The notes below the pieces were generated by a model. That model had not been told where the DNA came from, did not search any database, and worked only from the letters and a program-made list of their open reading frames with translations. Positions 50,834 through 59,637 of a stretch of 64,000 nt of DNA are shown here, in pieces. The first letter of the stretch is position 1; each line of letters starts with the position of its first letter. A program made the translations under genes and the position numbers. Source of the stretch: Microbacterium festucae (GTDB lineage Bacteria > Actinomycetota > Actinomycetes > Actinomycetales > Microbacteriaceae); contig NZ_JAOEFC010000001.1 of assembly GCF_025421715.1 (NCBI RefSeq), forward strand, positions 1,321,567 to 1,385,566. The letters run 5' to 3'.

Positions 50834-51541
50834 TCAGCCCGCCAGCTGCGGGCAGAGCGTCTCGAGCGGAGCGGACAGCGCCGACTTCAGGTGCACGGAC
50901 GTGTCATCGGCGAGCACCTCGTGGGCGCCGGCCTCGGTGCCGTCGAGCACGCGCGCCACCAGCAGCGCCGGGTCGAGCTTCGTGCCGTCGGCTGCGGCAG
51001 CCATCGCTGTGTCGACCCAGCCCACGTGCACTCCGACGACCTGCACTCCGGCCGGGTGCAGTTCGAGTCGCAGGGAGTTGGTCGCCGACCACAGCGCGGC
51101 CTTCGTCGCCGAGTAGATACCGCCCACCGCGAACCAGGCCATCGCGGAGTGGATGTCGATGATCGCCGTCTCACCGCCCCGCGCCGACAGGATCGGCGCG
51201 TAGGCGCGTGCGAGCAGGAGCGGCCCGACGAAGTTGGTCTCGATGTTGCTGCGGATCTCTTCGTCGGTGTGGTCGAGGATGCCGAAGGTCGACGGCGAGG
51301 CGCCCGCGTTGTTGATGAGGATCGTGACATCCGGTGCGGCCGCGACGACCTCCGCGATGGAGGCGGCATCGGTCACATCGAGTTGCAACGGCACGATCCG
51401 CTCGTCGTCCCATGCGCGCGGGGTGCGTGCGGTGGCGTACACCTTGGCGGCGCCGCGCTCAAGTGCCGCATGGACGAACTGCGTGCCGATGCCGCCGTTG
51501 GCGCCCGTGACGAGGACGACGGCTCCCGTGAGTGAGGTCAT
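50834..51541 (-). CDS. Short-chain dehydrogenase/reductase
   Basis: 235-residue classical SDR. Cofactor motif TGANGGIG (13-20), NNAG, catalytic Ser in DIHSAMAW and YSATK are visible. It would reduce or oxidise a small carbonyl compound with NAD(P)H. It lies 26 bases downstream of the broken Old Yellow Enzyme gene on the same strand, forming a redox operon divergent from a TetR gene. Substrate unknown. Confidence 0.88.
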   Translation of the reverse strand: MTSLTGAVVLVTGANGGIGTQFVHAALERGAAKVYATARTPRAWDDERIVPLQLDVTDAASIAEVVAAAPDVTILINNAGASPSTFGILDHTDEEIRSNIETNFVGPLLLARAYAPILSARGGETAIIDIHSAMAWFAVGGIYSATKAALWSATNSLRLELHPAGVQVVGVHVGWVDTAMAAAADGTKLDPALLVARVLDGTEAGAHEVLADDTSVHLKSALSAPLETLCPQLAG

Positions 51542-51567
51542 GATGAATCTTCCTTTTCTATCGGGGG

Positions 51568-52644
51568 TCAGGCGCCGGCGAGCACGGGGTAGTCGACGTA
51601 GCCGCGCGCGCCGCCGGCGTACAGCGTGTCGGGGTCGAGCTCGTTGAGCGCAGCGCCGGTGCGCAGACGTTCGACGACATCGGGGTTGGCGAGCGCGAAC
51701 CGGCCGAGCGGGGCGAGGTCGGCAAGGCCCGCGTCGATGTCGTCGGCGATCTGCTCTCGCGTGCGGCCGTAGCGCACGACCAGCACCGCGGTCGGCCAGG
51801 CCTCCCGCATCGCGCGGAGCAGCTCATCGTCGCCGAGGTGGTGAACGTGGAGGTAAGCCAGGCTGAGCGGTGCGAGTCGACCGACGAGGTCGAGATACTG
51901 CGCGTGCACGTTCTCGCGCGGGCCCTCATCGATCCCGCCGAGGGGGAAGGCGGGCGAGATGCGGATGCCGGCGCGGTCGGCCCCGATCTCATCGGCCACC
52001 GCTGCAGCCACCTCGACGACGAACCGCGATCGGTTCTCGACCGACCCGCCGTACGCGTCGGTGCGCTCGTTGGCGTTGGGGGAGAGGAACTGGTGCAGCA
52101 GGTAGCCGTTGGCGGCGTGGATCTCCACACCGTCGGCGCCGGCGGCGATGGCCGCCGCGGCAGCGTGGCGGAACTCGGCGACGACATCGGCGATCTCGTC
52201 GGTCGCGAGCGCGCGGGGGACGGGCATCGGCTGCGGCCCGGTCGGCGTGAACATGTCCTGGCCCGCCGCGATCTCCGACGGTGCCACCGGACGACGGTGA
52301 TGCGGGGTGTTGTCGGGGTGCGAGACGCGGCCCGCGTGCATGAGCTGGATGTAGAGGTGCCCGCCGCGGGCGTGCACCTCGTCGGCGACGGCGCGCCATC
52401 CGGCGACGTGCGCCGCGGTGTGGATGCCGGGGGTGTTCAGATATCCCTATCCGTCGGCGGAGGGCTGGGTTCCCTCGGTGATGAGCAGTCCCAGCCCGGC
52501 CCGCTGCCCGTAGTACTCGACCATGAGGTCGCCCGGAGTGCCGTCGGCATCCGCGCGGTTGCGGGTCATGGGTGCCAGTGCCAGGCGGTGGGGCAACTCG
52601 AGGCGGCCGAGGGAGAGGGGCTGCCAGAGGGCGGAGAGGGTCAT
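51568..52644 (-). pseudogene. Old Yellow Enzyme-type alkene reductase broken by an amber codon
   Basis: The frame from ATG 52644 (TLSALWQPLSLGRLELPHRL) to the stop at 51568 would encode a 358-residue FMN ene-reductase, with the family motifs LALAPMTRNRA, LYIQLMHAGRVSHPDN, GVEIHAANGYLLHQFLSP and NERTDAYGGS. It is interrupted by one in-frame TAG at 52447-52449 after EGTQPSADG, where homologues have Gln before GYLNTPGIH; CAG to TAG is a single change. Nothing else is damaged and the rest is under normal codon use, so the lesion is recent, a sequencing error, or read through. A distal fragment from 52377 could still start but would lack the N-terminal strands. Confidence 0.85.
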
Positions 52645-52722
52645 CGTGAACGCATTCCTTGTGTCGTCGGACGGGTGATCACCGAGGTGCGGATGGGACA
52701 CTGGATGGACGCCCTCCGCATG

Positions 52723-52756
52723 TAGTGACTACGCTCATAACCGAGGGAACTCACTA
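52723..52756. promoter_or_regulatory. Candidate TetR operator
   Basis: TAGTGA (52723-52728) and TCACTA (52751-52756) form a spaced inverted repeat in the gap between the divergent ene-reductase and TetR genes, next to the TetR ribosome binding site (gggagg). Confidence 0.4.
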
Positions 52757-52777
52757 AGTATTCCGGGAGGATGGAAG

Positions 52778-53392
52778 ATGACGCTGGCATCGCCCCCGGC
52801 CGGCCGCCGCGAGCGGAACAAGCAGGCCAAGTTGGAGCGCATCGTCGCTGCCGCCGGAGCGCTGTTCGCCGAGCGCGGCGTCGACGACGTCACCACGCAG
52901 GAGATCGCCGATGCCGCCGACATCGGCACCGGCACGCTCTTCCTCTACGCGAAGACCAAGGGAGAGCTTCTGCTGCTCGTGCAGAACGCGCACTATGCGC
53001 GGGCGCTCATCGAGGGTCGGGCAGCGGCCGAGAAGGCCTCCGGCGCCGTCGAGGGTGTACTCGCGCTCGTGACCCCGATCGTGGCGTGCAATCGCACCCA
53101 CGTCGACAACGGACGCACCTACCTGCGCGAGATGGTCTTCGGCGACGCGGGGGAACCCCACCACGCCGAGGCGCTGCGCGTCGTCGCCGAGAGCGAGCAG
53201 ACCCTCGCCGAGTTGATCGCCACGCGCGCCGGTCGGAGCGAGGCGGATGCCGCGGTGCTGGCCCGCGTGATCTCGGCCGGGCTCCTCGTGACGATGGCAT
53301 CCGCCCCCACCGCGGAGGTCGGCGTGGCCGACATCGTCGCCATGGTGCGCGCGCAGGTCGAGGCCATCCTCGCCGTCGGCCCGCGCGCGTAG
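52778..53392 (+). CDS. TetR family transcriptional regulator
   Basis: 204 residues; helix-turn-helix at about 15-60 (IVAAAGALFAERGVDDVTTQEIADAADIGTGTLFLYAKTKGEL). ATG 52778 is favoured over ATG 52771 by the gggagg spacing. It diverges from the ene-reductase/SDR genes and converges on a hydrolase gene four bases away. The probable role is control of the surrounding redox genes in response to an electrophilic or lipophilic compound. Confidence 0.9.
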   Translation: MTLASPPAGRRERNKQAKLERIVAAAGALFAERGVDDVTTQEIADAADIGTGTLFLYAKTKGELLLLVQNAHYARALIEGRAAAEKASGAVEGVLALVTPIVACNRTHVDNGRTYLREMVFGDAGEPHHAEALRVVAESEQTLAELIATRAGRSEADAAVLARVISAGLLVTMASAPTAEVGVADIVAMVRAQVEAILAVGPRA

Positions 53393-53396
53393 CGAT

Positions 53397-54275
53397 TCAG
53401 GCCCGGCTGCGGGCGTCGTTCAGGAATGCCGCCGCGACCGGGGCGAAGGCCTCGACGTACTGGAAGATCGCCCCGTGACCCGAGTTCGGGTAGATGATCA
53501 GCTCGGAGCCGCTGATGCGCCGGTGCAGGTCTTCGGAGAGCACGCTGGGCACCATGCGGTCGTTGTCGCCGTTGGCGATGAGAGTGGGTGCGGTGATCGC
53601 CGAGAGGTTGGACGGGGCGGAGCGGCCGAAGCGCTGGATCGCCTTCAGCTGGGTGCGGAACGCGGTCGTGCCGATGGGCCGGTCGCGGTCGATCGTGCGC
53701 TCCTTGAGGCGCTCGACGAACGCCTTGCCGGCTCGCTTGCCCACCTGGTCGCGGTTGAAGAACAGGAACTCCTTGGGGTCGGAGCGAGTGAGCACGGCGC
53801 GAACGATGTCGCCGTACGTGACGCCGACGACCTTGTCCATGTCTCTCCCGCCGCGCGGGCCGGTGCCGGTCAGAACGAGCGAACGCACCAGCTCGGGATG
53901 GGCGATCGTCAGATCCTGCGCGATCATGCCGCCCATCGAGAACGAGAAGATGTCGATCCGGCGCAGGCCGAGACCGCGCGTGATGAAGCGGTGGGCGTCG
54001 TGCGCGGCCTGCTCGAGCGTCGCGGGGACGCGGCCGCTGGAGGCGCCGACGCCGAGCTGGTCGAACGTGATGACATGCCGGGTCTGGGCGATCGCGTCGA
54101 TGATGCGCGGGTCCCAGTTGTCGAGCGTCGCCGCCAAGTGCACGAAGAAGACGACCGGGATCTCCTCCCGCGGGCCGAGCTCGCGGTAGGCGAAGGTGTC
54201 GCCGTCGACCGTGAGGGTCTTGGCGGGGGCGTGGGCGTAGGAGGTGATGGGGGGCTCAGGGGTGGGAATGCCCAT
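53397..54275 (-). CDS. Alpha/beta hydrolase
   Basis: 292 residues. Oxyanion region VVFFVHLAATLDNWDPRIIDAI, nucleophile elbow SFSMGGM, acid in IANGDNDRMVPS and His in NSGHGAIFQY make a complete Ser-Asp-His triad. It resembles the esterase/haloperoxidase-like group. ATG 54275 lies at the homology start. It is followed on the same strand by nothing and preceded by a quinone-oxidoreductase-like gene 61 bases upstream, so the two probably form an operon. Confidence 0.88.
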   Translation of the reverse strand: MGIPTPEPPITSYAHAPAKTLTVDGDTFAYRELGPREEIPVVFFVHLAATLDNWDPRIIDAIAQTRHVITFDQLGVGASSGRVPATLEQAAHDAHRFITRGLGLRRIDIFSFSMGGMIAQDLTIAHPELVRSLVLTGTGPRGGRDMDKVVGVTYGDIVRAVLTRSDPKEFLFFNRDQVGKRAGKAFVERLKERTIDRDRPIGTTAFRTQLKAIQRFGRSAPSNLSAITAPTLIANGDNDRMVPSVLSEDLHRRISGSELIIYPNSGHGAIFQYVEAFAPVAAAFLNDARSRA

Positions 54276-54336
54276 GGGATCGTCCTTTCGGATCGGGAGG
54301 GAGGGAGGGAGGCCGGCCGGTCGGCGCGGGGGCGGT

Positions 54337-55332
54337 TCAGGCGCCGAGCAGCACCGTCTTCCCCCGCACGCTGCGCGTGCGCGCCGCCGCAAGGGCTTCG
54401 GGGGCCTGGTCGAACGGGAAGGTCGCGCCGACGACGGGGCGGAGAGCCCCGGCATCCACGAGATCGGCGATGGTGCGCAGTTGCGCACCATCGGGGCGCA
54501 TGAACAGGAACTCGTAGGTCACGCCGCGCTTCTTCGCCCGCGCGCGCACCGTGCGGCTGAGCGCGCCGAAGATGAGTCGCAGTGCCGGGTTGAGCCCGAT
54601 CTGCCGCGCGAAAGCGGGCGTGGGAGGGCCCGAGATCCCGATGGCCGTGCCGCCCCGACGCAGCACCTGGATGGATCTCTCGAGGTTCTCGGCGCCCACG
54701 CTGTCGAGAACGAGGTCGTAGTCCGATAGCTCTGCCGCGAAGTCTTGCGTGCGGTAGTCGAGGGCGATGTCGGCGCCGAGCTCCCGAACGAAGTCCACAT
54801 CGGCGCCCGACACGGTGGTCGCCACGTGGGCGCCGAGGTGTCTGGCGAGTTGGATGGCGATCGAGCCCACGCCGCCGGCCCCGCCGTGGATGAGCACCTT
54901 CTGACCCGCGGTCACCTTGCCGCGCTCGACGAGCGCCTGCCATGCGGTCAGCGCGACCAGCGGCAGCGATGCCGCCTCGGCCACCCCCACCGAGGTCGGC
55001 GCGAACGCCACGTCGGCCTGGTCGACGGCGATCCGCTCGGCGAACGTGCCGATGCGGTGATCGCGGGGCCGCGCGTACACGACGTCGCCGGGCGCGAAGG
55101 AGGTGACCTGTGCGCCGACGCTCAGCACGGTGCCGGCCACGTCGTGCCCGAGCGTCAGCGGGAACCGGTAGCGCAGGAACGCGGCGAACGCGCCGGTGCG
55201 GATCCTCTCGTCCAGACCGTTCACCCCCGCCGCGGCGACGGCGATCAGCACGTCGTCGTCGCCGACCGCGGTCTCGGAGACGGCGGCCTCGTGTAGGGGC
55301 TTCTTGTAGGCGTCGATGACGAAGGCACGCAT
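54337..55332 (-). CDS. Medium-chain NADP-dependent oxidoreductase (quinone reductase-like)
   Basis: 331 residues, MDR superfamily without catalytic zinc ligands. Starts MRAFVIDAYKKPLHEAAVSE; LGHDVAGTVLSVG and the nucleotide motif VLIHGGAGGVGSIAIQLARHLGA are present. It would reduce quinones or enones. ATG 55332 sits 40 bases from a palindromic operator-like site (55382-55395). It leads a two-gene operon with the alpha/beta hydrolase. Confidence 0.9.
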   Translation of the reverse strand: MRAFVIDAYKKPLHEAAVSETAVGDDDVLIAVAAAGVNGLDERIRTGAFAAFLRYRFPLTLGHDVAGTVLSVGAQVTSFAPGDVVYARPRDHRIGTFAERIAVDQADVAFAPTSVGVAEAASLPLVALTAWQALVERGKVTAGQKVLIHGGAGGVGSIAIQLARHLGAHVATTVSGADVDFVRELGADIALDYRTQDFAAELSDYDLVLDSVGAENLERSIQVLRRGGTAIGISGPPTPAFARQIGLNPALRLIFGALSRTVRARAKKRGVTYEFLFMRPDGAQLRTIADLVDAGALRPVVGATFPFDQAPEALAAARTRSVRGKTVLLGA

Positions 55333-55374
55333 GGGGTGAGGGTCCTCGAGTGATGAAGAACGATTGCTCTCAAT

Positions 55375-55396
55375 AATGAGTACACTCAGTTCGTTT
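55375..55396. promoter_or_regulatory. Candidate operator upstream of the quinone reductase gene
   Basis: TGAGTACACTCA (55379-55390 region) is a near-perfect palindrome in an A/T-rich stretch. Its ATGAG half resembles the ATGAGCGTAGTCACTA sequence (opposite strand) at the TetR gene, suggesting a shared regulator. Confidence 0.35.
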
Positions 55397-55467
55397 GTCA
55401 AGATCGCACGACCGCCGCGCGCGTGCGGCTCTGGCCGGGCGGCCGCCGGCGGCGTAACCTGCGTGGC

Positions 55468-55821
55468 ATGGTCGACCGGTTCGCTCTGCGGGTGACGGTC
55501 CCCGATGTCGTGGGGATGCCGTTCCACATCGGGCGCGACGTCGCGGGGGCGGCGGGGGTGGCGCTGGCCGGCCGCGATCCCGACGGCCCTCCCATCGCGG
55601 CCCTGGCGTGGCCGGGCCTGTTCTACATCACCGCTCAGCATCCGCCGGCGGGCACCCGTGTCTACGAATGGGACTCGGTGGTCGTCGACGTCGTCGAGCA
55701 CGGCTCTGCCGAGTCCACGGCGCATCGCCGCCCCGATGACCGGCCGCCCGGCCTGCCCGAGCACGCCGAACCGGGGCGCGATCAGGTCATCGACCTCACC
55801 GACGACGCCGCCGAGCGGTGA
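55468..55821 (+). CDS. PASTA-domain-like small protein
   Basis: 117 residues. LRVTVPDVVGMPFHIGRDVAGAAGVALAG and ITAQHPPAGTRVYEWDSVVVDVV follow the PASTA domain pattern that binds peptidoglycan fragments or beta-lactams in penicillin-binding proteins and Ser/Thr kinases. There is no signal peptide or membrane segment, unusual for PASTA. The C-terminal 45 residues are charged and Pro-rich. ATG 55468 lies where homology begins. Confidence 0.65.
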   Translation: MVDRFALRVTVPDVVGMPFHIGRDVAGAAGVALAGRDPDGPPIAALAWPGLFYITAQHPPAGTRVYEWDSVVVDVVEHGSAESTAHRRPDDRPPGLPEHAEPGRDQVIDLTDDAAER

Positions 55822-55841
55822 CGCGTGGCGCAGCCCCGGCG

Positions 55842-56144
55842 TCAGAAGTCGTCGAGCGTGCCGCCGAAAAGGTTCGTCAGCGCGACGTCTTCGAGCGCCT
55901 CGCCCGCCCGCCGCTGCGCGTCGGGGCCGAAGGTCTCGGTGCAGAAGGCGATCTGACTGGTCGGGGTGATCAGCGCCTCGACGCGCCGGTTGTCGACGAG
56001 GGCGAAGTCGACGAAGGCGGCGGCGCCGCGCACGGCGAGCTCCATATCGGCCTTGATCGCAGCGATGTCCTGACCGGGGGCCAGGTCGAAGCGCACGCCG
56101 TCGACGACGACGGACGTGCGGGTCACCGCCTGGGGGGTGGTCAT
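55842..56144 (-). CDS. Hypothetical protein (100 aa)
   Basis: 100 residues, soluble, starting TTPQAVTRTSVVVDGVRFDLAPGQDI. The VVVDGVRFDL...G.D...I segment resembles short actinobacterial proteins of unknown function. It converges on the PASTA-like gene with 20 bases between stops. No catalytic motif is visible and no function can be assigned. Confidence 0.6.
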   Translation of the reverse strand: MTTPQAVTRTSVVVDGVRFDLAPGQDIAAIKADMELAVRGAAAFVDFALVDNRRVEALITPTSQIAFCTETFGPDAQRRAGEALEDVALTNLFGGTLDDF

Positions 56145-56249
56145 GCGAGCGAAGTTACGCCACGGCCGTGCGATTGCAGACCCCCTTGACATCTGGATGC
56201 CGGGCCGCGACCTGCCTGCGGTCTAGGGTGATGTCGAAGGAGGTGCCTC

Positions 56250-56555
56250 GTGGGGACTTTGTTCTACGACGGTCAGCGATTCGAGCTCTCAGATCGAGTG
56301 CTCGCTCATCTGCAGGTGATCATCGGGCTGAAGCTGCGGCGCAAGGAGTCGTTCTTCATCTCGTGGCAGATCGGCCCCGGTGAGGGGTCGGGTCGCAATG
56401 TCATCTGGATCGACAACGGCATCCCCATCCGGTTCAAGTACGACGGCTCGCGGCCGCCGCAGATCAACCGCGAGTGGGCCGAGTCGCTGTCGCTGTCGGC
56501 GAACACGAGCAACGGCCTGTTCATCACCGACGAGCGCATCACCTCTGAAGCCTGA
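56250..56555 (+). CDS. DUF7882-like small protein
   Basis: 101 residues starting GTLFYDGQRFELSDRVLAHLQVIIGLKLRRKESFFISW, a pattern I recognise from a very common Microbacteriaceae small-protein family, often mislabelled ATP-dependent DNA ligase. GTG 56250 is preceded by gaaggagg. The family has no proven function and this copy lacks any ligase motif. It supports assignment of the host to Microbacteriaceae. Confidence 0.7.
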   Translation: MGTLFYDGQRFELSDRVLAHLQVIIGLKLRRKESFFISWQIGPGEGSGRNVIWIDNGIPIRFKYDGSRPPQINREWAESLSLSANTSNGLFITDERITSEA

Positions 56556-56592
56556 CCGCGGCGCGGGGGAGCGCGGCCTCTAGTCTGGGCGG

Positions 56593-57366
56593 ATGCGCGA
56601 GTTCTTCCGGGGAGCGGGGATGCTGGGCGGCGGGTTCGCCTTCTGGCGGCGCCGCCCCGCGGTCATGGCGCTCGGACTGATCCCGGCGGCGATCGCGGGC
56701 CTGATCGTCGTAGCGGGCTTCGTCGCCCTCGGCTTCACCCTTCCAGGCATCGCGACGGCGCTCACACCGTTCGCCGAGGACTGGCCGGCGCCGTGGGAGG
56801 ACGTCGCACGGTTCACGGCCGGCACCGCGGTGGTGGTGGCGGCGCTCATGCTCGTCGCGATCTCGTTCACCGCGCTGACCCTCTTCCTGGGCGAGCCCTT
56901 CTACGACCGCATCTGGCGGGCGGTCGAGACCGACCTGGGCGATCCGCCGGCCGACTCCTCGTACGGCTTCTGGCGGGCGCTCGGCGACGGCCTGTCGCTG
57001 GTGGCGCGAGGCCTCGTCATCGCCCTGGCGGCGGCCCTCCTCGGCCTCCTTCCGGTGGTCGGCGGGCTGGTGGGCGGCACGACGGCGGTGCTGCTCACCG
57101 GGTGGCTGCTCGCCGATGAGCTCGCCTCGCGCGCACTGGCCGCTCGGGGCCTCACGGGGCGCCGGCGTCGCGTGCTGCGGCGCCGCCATCGGGCGCGGGT
57201 GCTGGGATTCGGCGTGGCCACGCAGCTGTGCTTCCTCGTGCCGCTGGGCGCCGTGGCCACGATGCCGGCCGCCGTGGCGGGGGCGACGCTGCTGTCGCGC
57301 TCGCTGCTCGAGGGCGAGCCCGAGAACCGTGCGGAGCGCCGGCCCGAGACGCCGACCGCGGGGTGA
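56593..57366 (+). CDS. EI24 / CysZ-like membrane protein
   Basis: 257 residues with four to five membrane segments (VMALGLIPAAIAGLIVVAGFVALGF; VVVAALMLVAISFTALTLFLGEPFYDRIW; ALAAALLGLLPVVGGLVGG) matching the EI24 domain, whose Gram-negative member CysZ imports sulfate. ATG 56593 lies seven bases after TAGTCT, so leaderless expression is likely. No neighbour points to sulfur metabolism. Confidence 0.82.
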   Translation: MREFFRGAGMLGGGFAFWRRRPAVMALGLIPAAIAGLIVVAGFVALGFTLPGIATALTPFAEDWPAPWEDVARFTAGTAVVVAALMLVAISFTALTLFLGEPFYDRIWRAVETDLGDPPADSSYGFWRALGDGLSLVARGLVIALAAALLGLLPVVGGLVGGTTAVLLTGWLLADELASRALAARGLTGRRRRVLRRRHRARVLGFGVATQLCFLVPLGAVATMPAAVAGATLLSRSLLEGEPENRAERRPETPTAG

Positions 57367-57526
57367 ACCGCCGCGCGCGGGCGGACGATGGTACGCCCCG
57401 GCGGGGGTGCTGTACAGGGGGTCAGACGATCTTGGTCACACGGGCCCCGGCGCTGTTACGGTGAGGCCGCACCTCGCGTGTTGCGCCGACCACCCTCCGG
57501 CGCATCTGACCAGTTAGGACACTCAC

Positions 57527-57805
57527 ATGTTGTGGACCATCCTCGGCCTCATCCTCATCGGCCTCATCGCCGGCTTCATCGCACGCGCCATCATCCCCGG
57601 CAAGCAGAGCATGGGCATCCTGATGACCATCGTCCTCGGCATCGTCGGCTCGTTCGTCGGCGGCTTCCTCGGCTTCCTGATCTTCGGCAACGACCCGGCC
57701 GGCGGCTTCCTGCAGGCCTCGGGCATCATCGGCTCGATCATCGGCGCCATCATCGTGCTCGGCATCTACGTCGCCGTCTCGCGTCGCAGCTCGTCGCGCA
57801 GCTGA
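57527..57805 (+). CDS. GlsB/YeaQ/YmgE family stress-response membrane protein
   Basis: 92 residues with three membrane segments (LWTILGLILIGLIAGFIARAI; MGILMTIVLGIVGSFVGGFLGFLIF; GIIGSIIGAIIVLGIYVAV), the family pattern of transglycosylase-associated small proteins induced by stress. ATG 57527; no clear ribosome binding site apart from gttagga. It stands as a single gene after a 160-base gap. Confidence 0.88.
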   Translation: MLWTILGLILIGLIAGFIARAIIPGKQSMGILMTIVLGIVGSFVGGFLGFLIFGNDPAGGFLQASGIIGSIIGAIIVLGIYVAVSRRSSSRS

Positions 57806-57882
57806 CACCTCGTGCTCGCGGCATCCGCTCGACGGATGCCGAGACGGCCGTATCGCCTCCGGGCGGTGCGGCCGTCGTCGCC

Positions 57883-58464
57883 TCAGTCGTGCAGGGCGCC
57901 GTCGGCGTCGCCGCGCGACCACCGGGTGACCCGCACAGTGAGGCCCGACCGCGTCGGCGCGCACACCAGCGGCCCCGCCTGCGCGGCCACGCCGACCGGA
58001 AACGGCAGCACCCGCACGAGTCGCATCGGCCCGTCGCCGCGGCGCGCGCGCACCGTCACGGCGTCGCCGCTGCGGCTGGCGCGCACCGTCACCGGCCCGC
58101 CGGCCCAGTCGGGCACCGGCGCCAGTGACCAGTCCGACATCCCGTCGGTGACCACGGCGCCCAGCTGCGCCTCGCCGTCGGAGTACTCGATGCCGGCCTT
58201 CACCCAGCGCTCCGACGACACGCGGATGAAGATGCCCGCCTGATCGAACTGCGCCGAGAAGTCGGCGACGAACTCGACCTCCATCGCCGAGCCGTCGGGG
58301 AAGTCAGCGAGCAGTGCGTGCTCGGTGTCGTGCACGAAGCCGTACGAGGTCACGCGCCAGGCGTCACTGCCCTCGCGCGCCGTCACCTCGAGCGCCGTGC
58401 CCGCCTCGACCGCGCCCTCCGGCTCGTTCGTCCACTGTCCGCTGCTCCACGCGATGCTCTCCAC
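57883..58464 (-). CDS. DUF1349 domain protein (concanavalin-like)
   Basis: 193 residues, the beta-sandwich family related to yeast regulation of enolase protein 1. [48 protein letters not shown] is the family signature. It probably binds carbohydrate. GTG 58464 is the only start that includes the first strand ([10 protein letters not shown]). It diverges from the aldo/keto reductase gene. Confidence 0.85.
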   Translation of the reverse strand: MESIAWSSGQWTNEPEGAVEAGTALEVTAREGSDAWRVTSYGFVHDTEHALLADFPDGSAMEVEFVADFSAQFDQAGIFIRVSSERWVKAGIEYSDGEAQLGAVVTDGMSDWSLAPVPDWAGGPVTVRASRSGDAVTVRARRGDGPMRLVRVLPFPVGVAAQAGPLVCAPTRSGLTVRVTRWSRGDADGALHD

Positions 58465-58593
58465 GCGTCCATTCTGGCCGAGGATGCCGAGGCGCCCGGA
58501 CCCTTGCCGCCGGCACCCGGCCGGGAGGGGGTCTGCCAGTACCTGGAACGACGGGGCCTTGTCGGTGGGAGGCGACCGGGGTGGACTGGCAGC

Positions 58594-59442
58594 ATGCACA
58601 CCGTCACACTCAACAACGGCATCGAGATGCCGATCCTCGGCTTCGGCGTCTACCAGGTCGGTCCGGAAGAGACCGAGGCCGCGGTGACCGCAGCGCTGGC
58701 CGCCGGCTACCGCTCGCTCGACACGGCCGCCGCCTACGGCAACGAAGAGGCCGTGGGCGCGGCGATCGCGGCGTCGGGCATCCCGCGCGACGAGCTGTTC
58801 ATCACCACCAAGCTGTGGGTGCAGGACGCCCCCGCCGAGCAGAACACCGCCCGCGCCTTCGACGACTCGCTGCGCAAGCTGGGTCTCGACCACGTCGATC
58901 TCTACCTGATCCACCAGCCGTTCGGCGACTACTACGGCCAGTGGCGCGCGATGGAGCAGATCAACCGCGACGGGCGCGCCCGGGCGATCGGCGTCTCGAA
59001 CTTCCCCGCCGACCGCATCATCGACCTCATCCTCAACAACGAGATCGCTCCGGCAGTGAACCAGATCGAGACCAACCCGTTCCACCAGCGCGCCGAAGAC
59101 CAGCGCATCCTCGCCGCCGAGGGCGTGCAGATCGAATCGTGGGGTCCCTTCGCCGAGGGCAAGAACGGTCTGTTCACGAACGAGCTGCTCGCCGGCATCG
59201 GCCGCACGCACGGCAAGTCGGTCGCGCAGGTCGTGCTGCGGTGGATGATCCAGCGCCAGGTCGTCGTCATCCCGAAGACGGTCAGCCCGGAGCGGATGGC
59301 CCAGAACCTCGACGTGTTCGACTTCGAGCTCTCAGACGACGACATGGCGCAGATCGCCACGCTCGACGAGGGCGGGTCGCAGTTCTTCGACCACCGCGAC
59401 CCCGAGATGGTGCGCTGGCTCAGCGCCCGTCGCCTGGGGTGA
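58594..59442 (+). CDS. Aldo/keto reductase
   Basis: 282-residue TIM-barrel NADPH reductase of the 2,5-diketo-gluconate reductase-like group. Catalytic tetrad visible: Asp in [11 protein letters not shown] with Tyr, Lys in ITTKLWV, His in LIHQP; C-terminal cofactor motif [19 protein letters not shown] 58594 follows weak agc context without a clear ribosome binding site. Substrate likely a small aldehyde or ketone. Confidence 0.92.
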   Translation: MHTVTLNNGIEMPILGFGVYQVGPEETEAAVTAALAAGYRSLDTAAAYGNEEAVGAAIAASGIPRDELFITTKLWVQDAPAEQNTARAFDDSLRKLGLDHVDLYLIHQPFGDYYGQWRAMEQINRDGRARAIGVSNFPADRIIDLILNNEIAPAVNQIETNPFHQRAEDQRILAAEGVQIESWGPFAEGKNGLFTNELLAGIGRTHGKSVAQVVLRWMIQRQVVVIPKTVSPERMAQNLDVFDFELSDDDMAQIATLDEGGSQFFDHRDPEMVRWLSARRLG

Positions 59443-59637
59443 GACCCGGATGCCGGCGGCCCGTGCGCGAGAGCGTGCGGGCCGCTCGGCGTCGGGGCGA
59501 TGCCCGGTGCCGCATCCGATCCCGCATCCGAGCGTGCATCCGGTCCAATCCGTTCCGCCGTCGGGGCCGAACTACCGGTGCGGGAACGCTCGCGCCGTCG
59601 CAGGCGCCCGGGTCCCCGCCGACCGAGGAGACGACCG

